Below are positions 25,083 through 31,636 of a DNA stretch of 31,636 bases, piece by piece. The stretch covers positions 1 to 31,636 of the forward strand of contig JAZQWC010000071.1 in NCBI GenBank assembly GCA_045632125.1. Direction: 5' to 3'. Position 1 is the stretch's first letter, and every line of letters starts with the position of its first letter. This DNA is from CALWPV01 sp045632125 (GTDB taxonomy: Bacteria > Bacillota > Clostridia > Lachnospirales > Bianqueaceae). The notes under the pieces are model-generated. The model saw nothing but the letters and a program-made list of their open reading frames with translations. It had not been told where the DNA came from and ran no database searches. The translations under genes were made by a program, and so were the position numbers.

Positions 25083-26657
25083 TTACAATACTCGAACGAT
25101 CATTACCTTCGGCTCCAGACCCCCGGCTTCCACTTTATATTTTTTCAAAATCTTCAATCGGCTGTTTCCATAGAGGCACTGCTCCAGCAGTTTTCCTTCC
25201 ATGGTATACAGTACTGCAATACCGCCGGGTTTTACCCACTGTGGAATTCGATCAGCCAATCCTTTATACAGCTTTAAATTTTCTTCGTGACTGCCTACTC
25301 GATTACCAAAAGGCAGATTCGCAAACAGTTCATCCACCGGTTGCTGCGGACGATATTTCAAAAAGTCACTGCAGATAAGTTTACAGGAAACCCGTGCGCC
25401 TTGCATCCCACCGGCTCTGGCTGACTTATAATTATCTGCTGCTGCCTGTAGTGCCGATCTTTGCAAATCCACACCCGTCAGTGCCCGACAACTTCCATAT
25501 ATAGCTCTTTCCCACAAAAGTGTACCGCTTCCACAACAGGGATCCAGTACCGTGGCTCCCTCTTTCAAATAGGGCTTTGCCAAACGGATCACACCCGCCG
25601 CATTCGCCGGATGGATCGAGGCCGGTACAGCAGCCTTTCGATACTCAAAGCGACGATCCGGTGTTAAGAACAATTTCAAATACAGAGCAGCCTGACCTTT
25701 GTACAGTTCCACACGCAGTTCTGCTTCATAATTAGAGGGGGCATTGACCAGCACCTTTCCGTCGCCCACTGCTTCGATCATACGAGCCACTGTCTTGGTC
25801 AGTTCCGGCTGCCCTGCTAACTCTACTCGAAAGGCATAGGGTGCCATACCACCATATACATCTTTCAATATTGCCAGCATCTTGTGACCTGCCGCCGCTG
25901 CAATGGCTACTGCTGAAGCCTTTACCTTCACCGTATTTTCAGTATTTACCTCTACACCGCGACTTAAAGGAATCAACGCTTCCCGCCAAATTCTCGATAC
26001 TTTCAATTCTTCCCACTTGACTACCGCCACTGTCACACGTCCGGGTTTTACATCCCGAACATCCAAATCCGTCAGTTCTTCCGCCAGTGCCCGTTCCAAG
26101 CCGCGACCACATCGAAGTTCCAAAGGCATCTTCGATGAAAATCCCTTGAAGGTATGACCCGGTAACTGCTGAAAGGCCGATAATGCTGTTTTTAATGCTT
26201 CCAGTTCTGCCTGTACATGCTTTTCCTCTGAGGCATCCTGTGCCGGTTTAACCTGATAGGCATGCAAAGCGGCGATTGCCTCCGGTGTTTTCAGGGCACC
26301 CAGCGCCAAAATCATCGAAGGGATCACCATACGCTTGGTTTCATGCTCCAAGGCATCTGCCAGAGATAAGGCATCCGCCGGAATCAGTAACTGTCCCATC
26401 AAACGGGCAATGTTCTTTCTCATCTTAGCATCGTCACTGCCTAACAGACGATACAATAATTTTCGGTCCCCCAACCATTTGTTGATCTGCTCGCGGTACT
26501 TTTTCTGTCTTGCTACCCGTACCAGAAAGGCAGCCGCGGCAGGCTCTTCCTGCGCCAGCAGGTGTAAACAGGCTTCGAACGCCTCATCGGCTTGTGCCGC
26601 TAATTTTTCACTACCATTGGGTTCTTTTAATATAGCTAATGCTTGTTTTTCATTCAT
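25083..26657 (-). CDS. HEAT-repeat / RNA guanine-N2-type methyltransferase fusion
   Basis: A 524-residue protein of two parts. Residues 1-165 are helical and Ala/Leu-rich with a HEAT-like pattern (KNIARLMGQLLIPADALSLA, then MVIPSMILALGALKTPEAIA). Residues about 170-524 resemble the THUMP-plus-Rossmann RNA methyltransferases (RlmL/TrmN type). LELRCGRGLERALAEEL opens the THUMP-like region, SIHPANAAGVIRLA precedes the catalytic domain, VLDPCCGSGTLLWERA (370-385) binds S-adenosylmethionine, and ANLPFGNR (446-453) replaces the usual (D/N)PPY. The target is probably a guanine in tRNA or rRNA, not resolved here. The start lacks a close ribosome binding site (AAAGGA is 16 bases away). It lies 20 bases after the CobU-like gene. 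Confidence 0.75.
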   Translation of the reverse strand: MNEKQALAILKEPNGSEKLAAQADEAFEACLHLLAQEEPAAAAFLVRVARQKKYREQINKWLGDRKLLYRLLGSDDAKMRKNIARLMGQLLIPADALSLADALEHETKRMVIPSMILALGALKTPEAIAALHAYQVKPAQDASEEKHVQAELEALKTALSAFQQLPGHTFKGFSSKMPLELRCGRGLERALAEELTDLDVRDVKPGRVTVAVVKWEELKVSRIWREALIPLSRGVEVNTENTVKVKASAVAIAAAAGHKMLAILKDVYGGMAPYAFRVELAGQPELTKTVARMIEAVGDGKVLVNAPSNYEAELRVELYKGQAALYLKLFLTPDRRFEYRKAAVPASIHPANAAGVIRLAKPYLKEGATVLDPCCGSGTLLWERAIYGSCRALTGVDLQRSALQAAADNYKSARAGGMQGARVSCKLICSDFLKYRPQQPVDELFANLPFGNRVGSHEENLKLYKGLADRIPQWVKPGGIAVLYTMEGKLLEQCLYGNSRLKILKKYKVEAGGLEPKVMIVRVL

Positions 26658-26677
26658 GAGCGTAATTTTGTTATCCT

Positions 26678-27613
26678 TTATTTAATACGCTGACCAAGAC
26701 CACAGAAGATTCGTTCTACCGTATCGGCATACTTAGCAATTTCACAATATGCCTTTCCCACCGCATCACGATACTTCTTTTCAAAGGGATCCATGGGTAC
26801 AACGCCGCTTCCTACCTCATCACCAATTAAAATAGCATTCGGATTGCGCTTCATGATTTCATGCACATATCCCATTACATCGCCTTCCTCACGCATAATA
26901 CGCATGATCAACAAATGAATATGGTTCACCACTGGTTCATTAAAGGCATCTTCTGTTCTGCAATAACGTCCATCGGCCACCGGCAGCATTCCCTTTTTGT
27001 GCTGTACATAGGTCAGTTTGCTCTGACTTTTTCCGCCAATATATAATTCCATTTTTCCTTCTCCTGTTATCTGATGATTCTCCTCTTTCAGCTGCGGCAA
27101 CTCACCCTTATGCAGAATGGGACAGCCACTGGCTACTTCGATTACTGTATCGGCCATCTGTGCCAGACCCATGTTGATCTCTCCCAGGTAGTGCACAAAG
27201 CGTTCCGTTTCATAGTCATATTCCACACCATCGTTGAAAACATCATCGGTTACCACGATCAAATTCTCGCACTGGTTTTTCAGCTTTTCCACATCACCCA
27301 AAATACGACCTACTGCCTGTACATTGGCGCCGCCTTCCATGTACATTTCATTGGTTACCAAATTTGTAATTCGTTCCAATAATACTGTCTTCCCGTCACA
27401 AGGCAGCACAGATTTCAAGTCAGTAAAACATTCAATTGTAGTAAAACCTTTACCACTTCTTCTTTTTTGCCGTTCTTCTATCCTTTTTTGATTCGATATG
27501 CTATACGGATACATCGTAGCTACAAACAGCTTTTCACCGGACTGCAGCTTACAAGCCAGCTTCTCCGCATAAGCCGACTTACCGCTGCTGTTGCCTCCTA
27601 TAATCAAAATCAT
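26678..27613 (-). CDS. CobU-like tandem protein (adenosylcobinamide kinase/guanylyltransferase fold)
   Basis: A 311-residue protein made of two CobU-like units. Unit 1 (1-178) keeps the Walker A IGGNSSGKSAYAEKLA (6-13) but has Arg (R48) where RIEERQKRRSGKGF would carry the guanylylated His of CobU, and its (N/D)EVG segment is altered to DDVFNDGVEYD. Unit 2 (188-311) has lost Walker A (IGGKSQSKLTYV) but keeps DEVGSGVVPMDPFEKKYRDAVG (split here: DEVGSGVVP at 265-273). CobU phosphorylates and guanylylates cobinamide in vitamin B12 assembly; loss of the His argues that at least the GMP-transfer step is absent. GGGAG lies 7 bases before the ATG. It heads a four-gene operon with no other cobalamin gene, and no cobalamin riboswitch is visible. 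Confidence 0.7.
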   Translation of the reverse strand: MILIIGGNSSGKSAYAEKLACKLQSGEKLFVATMYPYSISNQKRIEERQKRRSGKGFTTIECFTDLKSVLPCDGKTVLLERITNLVTNEMYMEGGANVQAVGRILGDVEKLKNQCENLIVVTDDVFNDGVEYDYETERFVHYLGEINMGLAQMADTVIEVASGCPILHKGELPQLKEENHQITGEGKMELYIGGKSQSKLTYVQHKKGMLPVADGRYCRTEDAFNEPVVNHIHLLIMRIMREEGDVMGYVHEIMKRNPNAILIGDEVGSGVVPMDPFEKKYRDAVGKAYCEIAKYADTVERIFCGLGQRIK

Positions 27614-27673
27614 ATTTCAACTCCCTTTCGCTGCACAGGATACTTTCGATATAAAAATAACAATATTTCACTT

Positions 27674-27702
27674 ATTATACTACAAACTGCTTCACAAATC
27701 AA
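27674..27702 (-). promoter_or_regulatory. Promoter of the cobU-like operon
   Basis: TTGATT (27702-27697), 17 bases, TATAAT (27679-27674) on the minus strand. The leader is about 55-60 bases, too short for a cobalamin riboswitch. Confidence 0.75.
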
Positions 27703-27725
27703 TTCGGCACCCATATTCTCATTCT

Positions 27726-27761
27726 AAAAAAGGAGCCTCTGCCTTTTCTGGCAAAAGCTCC
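27726..27761 (-). terminator. Intrinsic terminator after nfnB
   Basis: On the minus strand GGAGCTTTTGCC, loop AGAAAA, GGCAGAGGCTCC, then six U. It is a 12-bp stem with two G-U pairs. It lacks the 13-nt motif. Confidence 0.88.
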
Positions 27762-27768
27762 TTACTTC

Positions 27769-29160
27769 TTATTTATTTTGAATATACTCATCCATAGCCT
27801 TAGCCGCAGCCTTACCGGCTCCCATGGCCAAAATAACGGTAGCTGCACCGGTTACCGCATCACCACCGGCAAACACGCCTTCACGAGAAGTCTGACCTGT
27901 TACTTCATCAGCAACAATTCCTCCCCACCTTTGCGTCTCTAAGCCATCGGTAGTGGATTTGATCAGCGGATTAGGAGATGTTCCAATCGCCATGATTACA
28001 CAATCCACATCCAACACAAATTCCGAACCGGCTTTTTCAATCGGTCTGCGACGTCCGGATGCATCTGGCTCTCCAAGCTCCATACGAATACACTCCATTC
28101 CACCGACAAAGCCCTTACCGTCATCCAAAATACGCACCGGATTATTCAGCAAGCGAAATTCAATTCCCTCTTCCTTCGCATGTTCTACCTCTTCTTTACG
28201 AGCCGGTAGTTCAGCCTCAGATCTTCGATATACAATATATACTTCTTCCGCTCCCAATCGCTTTGCGCAGCGCGCAGCATCCATTGCCACATTACCGCCG
28301 CCCACAACAGCCACTCTCTTTGCTTTTTGGATCGGAGTCTGACTCTCTTTGCGATAAGCCTTCATCAAGTTAGTACGAGTCAAAAACTCATTGGCAGAAT
28401 ACACACCACACAAAGCCTCACCCGGAATGTTCATAAACCGCGGTAAACCCGCACCGGAACCAATAAACACTGCCTCAAAACCGTATTCATCCTTCAATTC
28501 ATCGATCGTCAGTACCTTACCAATTACCATATCGGTTTCGATTTTTACGCCTAACTGTTTCAGCGTATCGATTTCTTTCTGTACAATTTGCTTCGGCAAA
28601 CGAAATTCGGGAATTCCATACACTAAAACACCACCGGCCAAATGCAAAGCCTCAAAAACAGTAACTTCATATCCCTTTTTCGCCAGATCACCGGCACAAG
28701 TCAAACCGGCAGGGCCGGAACCGATTACAGCAACCTTATGACCATTGCTTTCAGGTTTTGCAGGCGCGGTTTCGCAGTGACTATTGTGCCAATCGGCCAC
28801 GAAACGTTCCAGTCGACCAATGGCCACCGGCTCTCCTTTAATACCGCGAACACAACGACTCTCACACTGGGTCTCCTGCGGACATACACGGCCACAAACC
28901 GCAGGTAAAGAACTAGATCGTTGAATGATCTGATAAGCTCCTTCAAAATCTTCTTCAACAATTTTTGCAATAAAGCCCGGAATATCAATTGCCACAGGAC
29001 AGCTTCCTACACAGGGCTTATTCTTACACTGTAAACATCGATTTGCTTCATTCAGAGCTTGTTCACGGGTATAACCCGTTGCTACTTCTTCAAAGTTATG
29101 ACAACGAATTGCCGGATCCTGTACCGGCATCTCTTGTCTACCAATTTTCATATTCGCCAT
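27769..29160 (-). CDS. nfnB: NfnB, large subunit of NADH-dependent reduced ferredoxin:NADP+ oxidoreductase
   Basis: A 463-residue flavoprotein related to the glutamate synthase small subunit. Two [4Fe-4S] binding sets occur near the N-terminus: C42, C45, C50, C54 (RCLQCKNKPCVGSCPV) and C89, C93, C99, C103 (CGRVCPQETQCESRCVRG). Then come the FAD site VAVIGSGPAGLTCAGDLA, GGVLVYGIPEFRLPK and the NADPH site VAVVGGGNVAMDAARCA. Alone it would be called gltA-like, but the preceding gene encodes the NfnA partner, which makes the bifurcating transhydrogenase likely: NADPH formation from NADH plus reduced ferredoxin, or the reverse. No good ribosome binding site precedes the ATG, and a second ATG lies three codons in. 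It is 34 bases after nfnA. Confidence 0.88.
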   Translation of the reverse strand: MANMKIGRQEMPVQDPAIRCHNFEEVATGYTREQALNEANRCLQCKNKPCVGSCPVAIDIPGFIAKIVEEDFEGAYQIIQRSSSLPAVCGRVCPQETQCESRCVRGIKGEPVAIGRLERFVADWHNSHCETAPAKPESNGHKVAVIGSGPAGLTCAGDLAKKGYEVTVFEALHLAGGVLVYGIPEFRLPKQIVQKEIDTLKQLGVKIETDMVIGKVLTIDELKDEYGFEAVFIGSGAGLPRFMNIPGEALCGVYSANEFLTRTNLMKAYRKESQTPIQKAKRVAVVGGGNVAMDAARCAKRLGAEEVYIVYRRSEAELPARKEEVEHAKEEGIEFRLLNNPVRILDDGKGFVGGMECIRMELGEPDASGRRRPIEKAGSEFVLDVDCVIMAIGTSPNPLIKSTTDGLETQRWGGIVADEVTGQTSREGVFAGGDAVTGAATVILAMGAGKAAAKAMDEYIQNK

Positions 29161-29194
29161 AATCGTATCTCACTATTCCATCCAGCCAAGGATA

Positions 29195-30034
29195 TTATTC
29201 GGCCTGTTTATACAAGTTACAAGTGTCCTCATGAGCCTGTCGCTCAAAGGATCTATACATGGCAGCACGAGCCATTGCCTCATCAAAATCAACTTCATGA
29301 CCATCAAAATCGGGGCCATCTACACAGGCAAATTTAGTTTGTCCCCCTACAGTTAAACGACAACCACCACACATACCCGTACCGTCAATCATGATGGGAT
29401 TCATAGATACCACCGTTCTGATACCATACTCTTTTGTCATTTTACTAACAAATTTCATCATAACAAGAGGACCGATCGCAATCACTTCATCGTACTTCTC
29501 ACCAGCCTCGATCAATTCCTTAAGCGCATCAGTTACCAATCCCTTTTGACCATAAGAACCATCATCGGTTCGAATACAAAGCTTATCACTTACCGCAGCA
29601 AACTCTTTTTCCAAAATGACAAGGTCTTGATTTCTAAACCCAACAATACTATGTACTTCGGCACCCAGTTGATGAAGCTTTTTAGCCACAGGATATGCAA
29701 TCGCACAGCCAACACCTCCGCCTACAACCGCAACTTTTTTTAATCCTTCTACTTCAGATTCTTTCCCTAAAGGACCAACAAAATCCTGAATCATATCTCC
29801 TACTTCCTTATGATTCAAGCGTTCGGTAGTAGCACCGACAATTTGAAAAATAATCGCAACCGTACCCGCTTCACGATCAAAATCAGCAATTGTTAAAGGA
29901 ATTCTTTCTCCTTCATCATCCACACGTAGAATAATAAACTGACCAGGCTCTGCTTTCTTTGCGATCAAGGGAGCCTCTATATCCATTCTGGTAACTGTAG
30001 GATTCAATACTTCCTTAGCGACGATACGAAACAT
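29195..30034 (-). CDS. nfnA: NfnA, small subunit of NADH-dependent reduced ferredoxin:NADP+ oxidoreductase
   Basis: A 279-residue ferredoxin-NADP reductase-like protein, the length expected of NfnA. It has an FAD-binding beta barrel (RIPLTIADFDREAGTVAI), the NAD-binding segment VAVVGGGVGCAIAYPVAK (101-118), and a C-terminal [2Fe-2S] site with one Asp and three Cys (D218, C222, C225, C237 in DGTGMCGGCRLTVG and KFACVDGPD). That Asp/Cys3 pattern is characteristic of the NfnA/dihydroorotate dehydrogenase electron-transfer group. The start at 30034 is chosen because AAAGGA lies about 8 bases upstream; an in-frame extension to 30070 overlaps that site. It sits between the serine hydrolase (39 bases) and nfnB. 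Confidence 0.88.
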   Translation of the reverse strand: MFRIVAKEVLNPTVTRMDIEAPLIAKKAEPGQFIILRVDDEGERIPLTIADFDREAGTVAIIFQIVGATTERLNHKEVGDMIQDFVGPLGKESEVEGLKKVAVVGGGVGCAIAYPVAKKLHQLGAEVHSIVGFRNQDLVILEKEFAAVSDKLCIRTDDGSYGQKGLVTDALKELIEAGEKYDEVIAIGPLVMMKFVSKMTKEYGIRTVVSMNPIMIDGTGMCGGCRLTVGGQTKFACVDGPDFDGHEVDFDEAMARAAMYRSFERQAHEDTCNLYKQAE

Positions 30035-30073
30035 ACCAATTTCCTTTCCAAGCTTTGTAAAATTAATCAAAAA

Positions 30074-30922
30074 TTATAAAACCAAACGACCTTCCAGAGC
30101 TAAATACTGATCGAACACCATTCGACTCACTCTTGCTCCAAAAAGCGTAGCTGAATGATCAGCATGATATACAGGATCATAAAAACTTTTATTAAAAATG
30201 ACAATTACGTAATCACCGTACGGCGTATGAACAATACCGCCATCAGCACGAACTTCATCCATACTACCGCTCTTAGATGCTACATAAATGAGTTCTTCAC
30301 CACCCAAATCCTCTGTATCCAGCAAAGACTGTGGAAAATACTTTGTCAACATACTATTATAATGTTGTCTTTTGAAAATATCGAGCATCTGCTCACTGGC
30401 TTTTTCACTAACCAACTCACGTTTTGCTAATCGAGTAAACATACTAGCATACTCGCGTGGAGTAGTTGTACCAAGCTTATCATATTTTACAAAATCAATA
30501 GGATTATGTAAAACTGTCTCCTTACAACCAAGTTCCTGAATATACGCATTAATTGTATCAATACCAAGAAAATCAATCATCATGTTAGTGGCAACATTAT
30601 CGCTTACAATAATCATCATCATCGCGACATCTCGAATATAAAACTCGGCGCCAAAACTCAAATTTCTAAACAGACCACTTCCATCAACAAAATGCTTTTC
30701 TTCATACACCATTTTCTCATCCAGACTGGTATGACCCAGTTCAATTTCATGGAACAAGGTTGCCAAAATATATGTTTTAACAGTACTAGCGGTCTCAAAC
30801 TTCTCATCAACACCTATTTCAACTACATTTCCCTTTAAATCATCTACATAAACAGCCATTTTGCCATCATAACTTGCAATTTCAGCAGCAATGCGTTTTT
30901 CCAAAGTAAGACTAGGATGCAT
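30074..30922 (-). CDS. Serine hydrolase related to class A beta-lactamases
   Basis: A 282-residue protein with the penicillin-recognising fold: STVK (S46 nucleophile, K49), SDN (107-109) and KSG (217-219, the KTG equivalent). The omega loop is short; TTTPREYASMF follows directly and the ExxLN motif with the deacylating Glu166 is not seen. Efficient antibiotic hydrolysis is therefore doubtful and a peptidase or esterase role is possible. No signal peptide is apparent, which is unusual for this fold. AAGGAG lies 9 bases before the ATG. It is the first gene of the nfnA-nfnB cluster, and only 27 bases separate it from the tRNA-operon terminator, with no clear promoter between. Confidence 0.82.
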   Translation of the reverse strand: MHPSLTLEKRIAAEIASYDGKMAVYVDDLKGNVVEIGVDEKFETASTVKTYILATLFHEIELGHTSLDEKMVYEEKHFVDGSGLFRNLSFGAEFYIRDVAMMMIIVSDNVATNMMIDFLGIDTINAYIQELGCKETVLHNPIDFVKYDKLGTTTPREYASMFTRLAKRELVSEKASEQMLDIFKRQHYNSMLTKYFPQSLLDTEDLGGEELIYVASKSGSMDEVRADGGIVHTPYGDYVIVIFNKSFYDPVYHADHSATLFGARVSRMVFDQYLALEGRLVL

Positions 30923-30949
30923 GATATTATACTCCTTATTTTTGATAAT

Positions 30950-30977
30950 AAAAAAACCACTAACTAACCGTTAGTGG
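30950..30977 (-). terminator. Terminator of the rRNA-tRNA operon
   Basis: Arms CCACTAAC (30957-30964) and GTTAGTGG (30970-30977) followed on the minus strand by seven U. It begins 11 bases after the tRNA-fMet 3' end. Confidence 0.85.
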
Positions 30978-30987
30978 AAATCTTGAG

Positions 30988-31060
<73 letters not shown>

Positions 31061-31087
31061 ATATTGGTAACCAAAGGTTACTGAAAA

Positions 31088-31169
31088 TGGAGGAAGGTGG
31101 ATTCGAACCACCGAAGGCAGTGCCAGCAGATTTACAGTCTGTCCCCTTTGGCCACTCGGGAATTCCTCC
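31088..31169 (-). tRNA. tRNA-Tyr (GUA)
   Basis: An 82-base type II tRNA with a long variable arm (CTGGCACTGCCTTCGG region). Acceptor GGAGGAA pairs with TTCCTCC, and the anticodon is GTA in ACTGTAAAT. Only four bases separate it from tRNA-Thr. CCA is not encoded. Confidence 0.95.
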
Positions 31170-31173
31170 ATAA

Positions 31174-31246
31174 AGCCAACGATCGGACTCGAACCGATAA
31201 CCTGCTGATTACAAGTCAGCTGCTCTGCCAATTGAGCCACGTTGGC
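31174..31246 (-). tRNA. tRNA-Thr (UGU)
   Basis: A 73-base cloverleaf, acceptor GCCAACG/CGTTGGC, anticodon TGT in CTTGTAA, T-loop GGTTCGAGTCC. CCA is not encoded. Confidence 0.95.
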
Positions 31247-31278
31247 GCATCTTTGGTCTCTTCAAAGAGAAGAGAAAA

Positions 31279-31351
31279 TGGACACTATAGGGCTCGAACC
31301 TATGACATCCTGCTTGTAAGGCAGGCGCTCTCCCAGCTGAGCTAAGCGTCC
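31279..31351 (-). tRNA. tRNA-Val (UAC)
   Basis: A 73-base cloverleaf, acceptor GGACGCT with AGTGTCC (one G-U), anticodon TAC in CTTACAA. CCA is not encoded. A TCTCTT-CA-AAGAGA hairpin (31257-31270) separates it from tRNA-Thr. Confidence 0.95.
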
Positions 31352-31405
31352 ATTTGTGCGGTTATCGATAACGAGTATCGTTACCTTAGCTTATTTCTAA
31401 GCTAG
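31352..31405 (-). other. tRNA spacer with palindrome and processing-type hairpin
   Basis: The Val-Asp spacer holds a perfect 12-bp palindrome GTTATCGATAAC (31361-31372) and a hairpin TAGCTTA-TTTC-TAAGCTA (31387-31404). These look like ribonuclease processing sites in the tRNA precursor; that role is inferred. Confidence 0.45.
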
Positions 31406-31479
31406 CGACTCCGACGGGGCTCGAACCCGTGACCTTCGGCGTGACAGGCCGACGTACTAACCAGCTGTACCACGGAGCC
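31406..31479 (-). tRNA. tRNA-Asp (GUC)
   Basis: A 74-base cloverleaf, acceptor GGCTCCG with CGGAGTC (one G-U pair), anticodon GTC in CTGTCAC, discriminator G73 as expected for Asp. CCA is not encoded. It is the first tRNA after 23S rRNA. Confidence 0.95.
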
Positions 31480-31590
31480 ATATTAATTTCTCCGTACCTT
31501 CAAAACTGCATATCAAACTTAGAAATCCGATGATTCGAGTTGTTTATCGTTCGCGTATCCTTGATTCTTCATCACTTCGCTTGTCTTTCT
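31480..31590 (-). other. 23S rRNA to tRNA-Asp spacer without 5S rRNA
   Basis: About 111 bases. I see no 5S rRNA-like sequence; the minus strand contains GCAGTTTTGAAGGTACGGAG, similar to Bacillota rRNA spacer sequence. The stretch is also shorter than a 5S gene plus flanks. Confidence 0.6.
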
Positions 31591-31636
31591 GAACAAGCCC
31601 TCGACCTATTAGTATCGGTCAGCTACATGCATTACT
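31591..31636 (-). rRNA. 23S rRNA, 3' end only
   Basis: The minus strand reads GTAGCTGACCGATACTAATA then GGTCGAGGGCTTGTTC, the conserved 3' terminus of bacterial 23S rRNA. The rest lies beyond the window. The exact 3' end is approximate. Confidence 0.88.

Noticed and set aside
27614..27673. Cobalamin riboswitch upstream of the cobU-like gene
   Set aside because: The leader is about 55-60 bases and lacks the B12-box; too short for this riboswitch.
31480..31590. 5S rRNA gene between 23S and tRNA-Asp
   Set aside because: No recognisable 5S core sequence and not enough length.

Overview
The window looks like chromosomal DNA of an anaerobic, probably spore-forming Bacillota (class Clostridia). 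Supporting signs are a YunB-type sporulation gene, an NfnAB electron-bifurcating transhydrogenase pair, an OpgB/LtaS-type phosphoglycerol transferase, strong AGGAGG-like ribosome binding sites, near-consensus sigma-70/A promoters with mostly 17-base spacers, and an rRNA-tRNA operon. Intracellular sialidase, sulfatase and glycosidase genes suggest, but do not prove, a gut commensal. I cannot name the genus.

Layout. 1-3612 (minus): a truncated GH106-like glycosidase follows a membrane phosphoglycerol transferase. 3888-5295: a metal exporter of the putative manganese/arsenic efflux type and a convergent histidine phosphatase. 5563-7329 (plus): a Na/phosphate cotransporter with a PhoU-like tail, preceded by an 11-bp-periodic Pho-box-like array. 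7548-11351 (minus): a DMT transporter, a GH18 protein, a secreted or anchored DNA/RNA nuclease with a translationally coupled partner, and a small membrane protein. 11614-17410: a cytidylate-kinase-like protein, a class A penicillin-binding protein (minus), yunB, a YigZ/IMPACT protein and YebC. 17533-20781 (plus): a glycerophosphodiesterase-like protein and an N-acyl-D-amino-acid deacylase, whose end overlaps a convergent sialidase (20735-21937). 22104-27613 (minus): an apparent four-gene operon of a CobU-like tandem protein, a HEAT-repeat/RNA-methyltransferase fusion, a sulfatase and 4-alpha-glucanotransferase. 27769-30922 (minus): a serine hydrolase, nfnA and nfnB. 30988-31636 (minus): the 3' end of 23S rRNA, then tRNA-Asp, -Val, -Thr, -Tyr and initiator -fMet.

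The most unusual signal is a family of five hairpins placed directly after five unrelated genes (ends at 7329, 7548, 12376, 17410, 22104). Each has a locus-specific outer stem, most have a U-tract like an intrinsic terminator, and each has a short covarying inner stem. All carry the same 13-nt apical sequence CTACAGTGGTATG, always in the sense orientation of the gene just ended. Other terminators here lack it. This suggests an RNA-level element embedded in terminators, possibly a protein- or RNA-binding loop, which I do not recognise as a described family.
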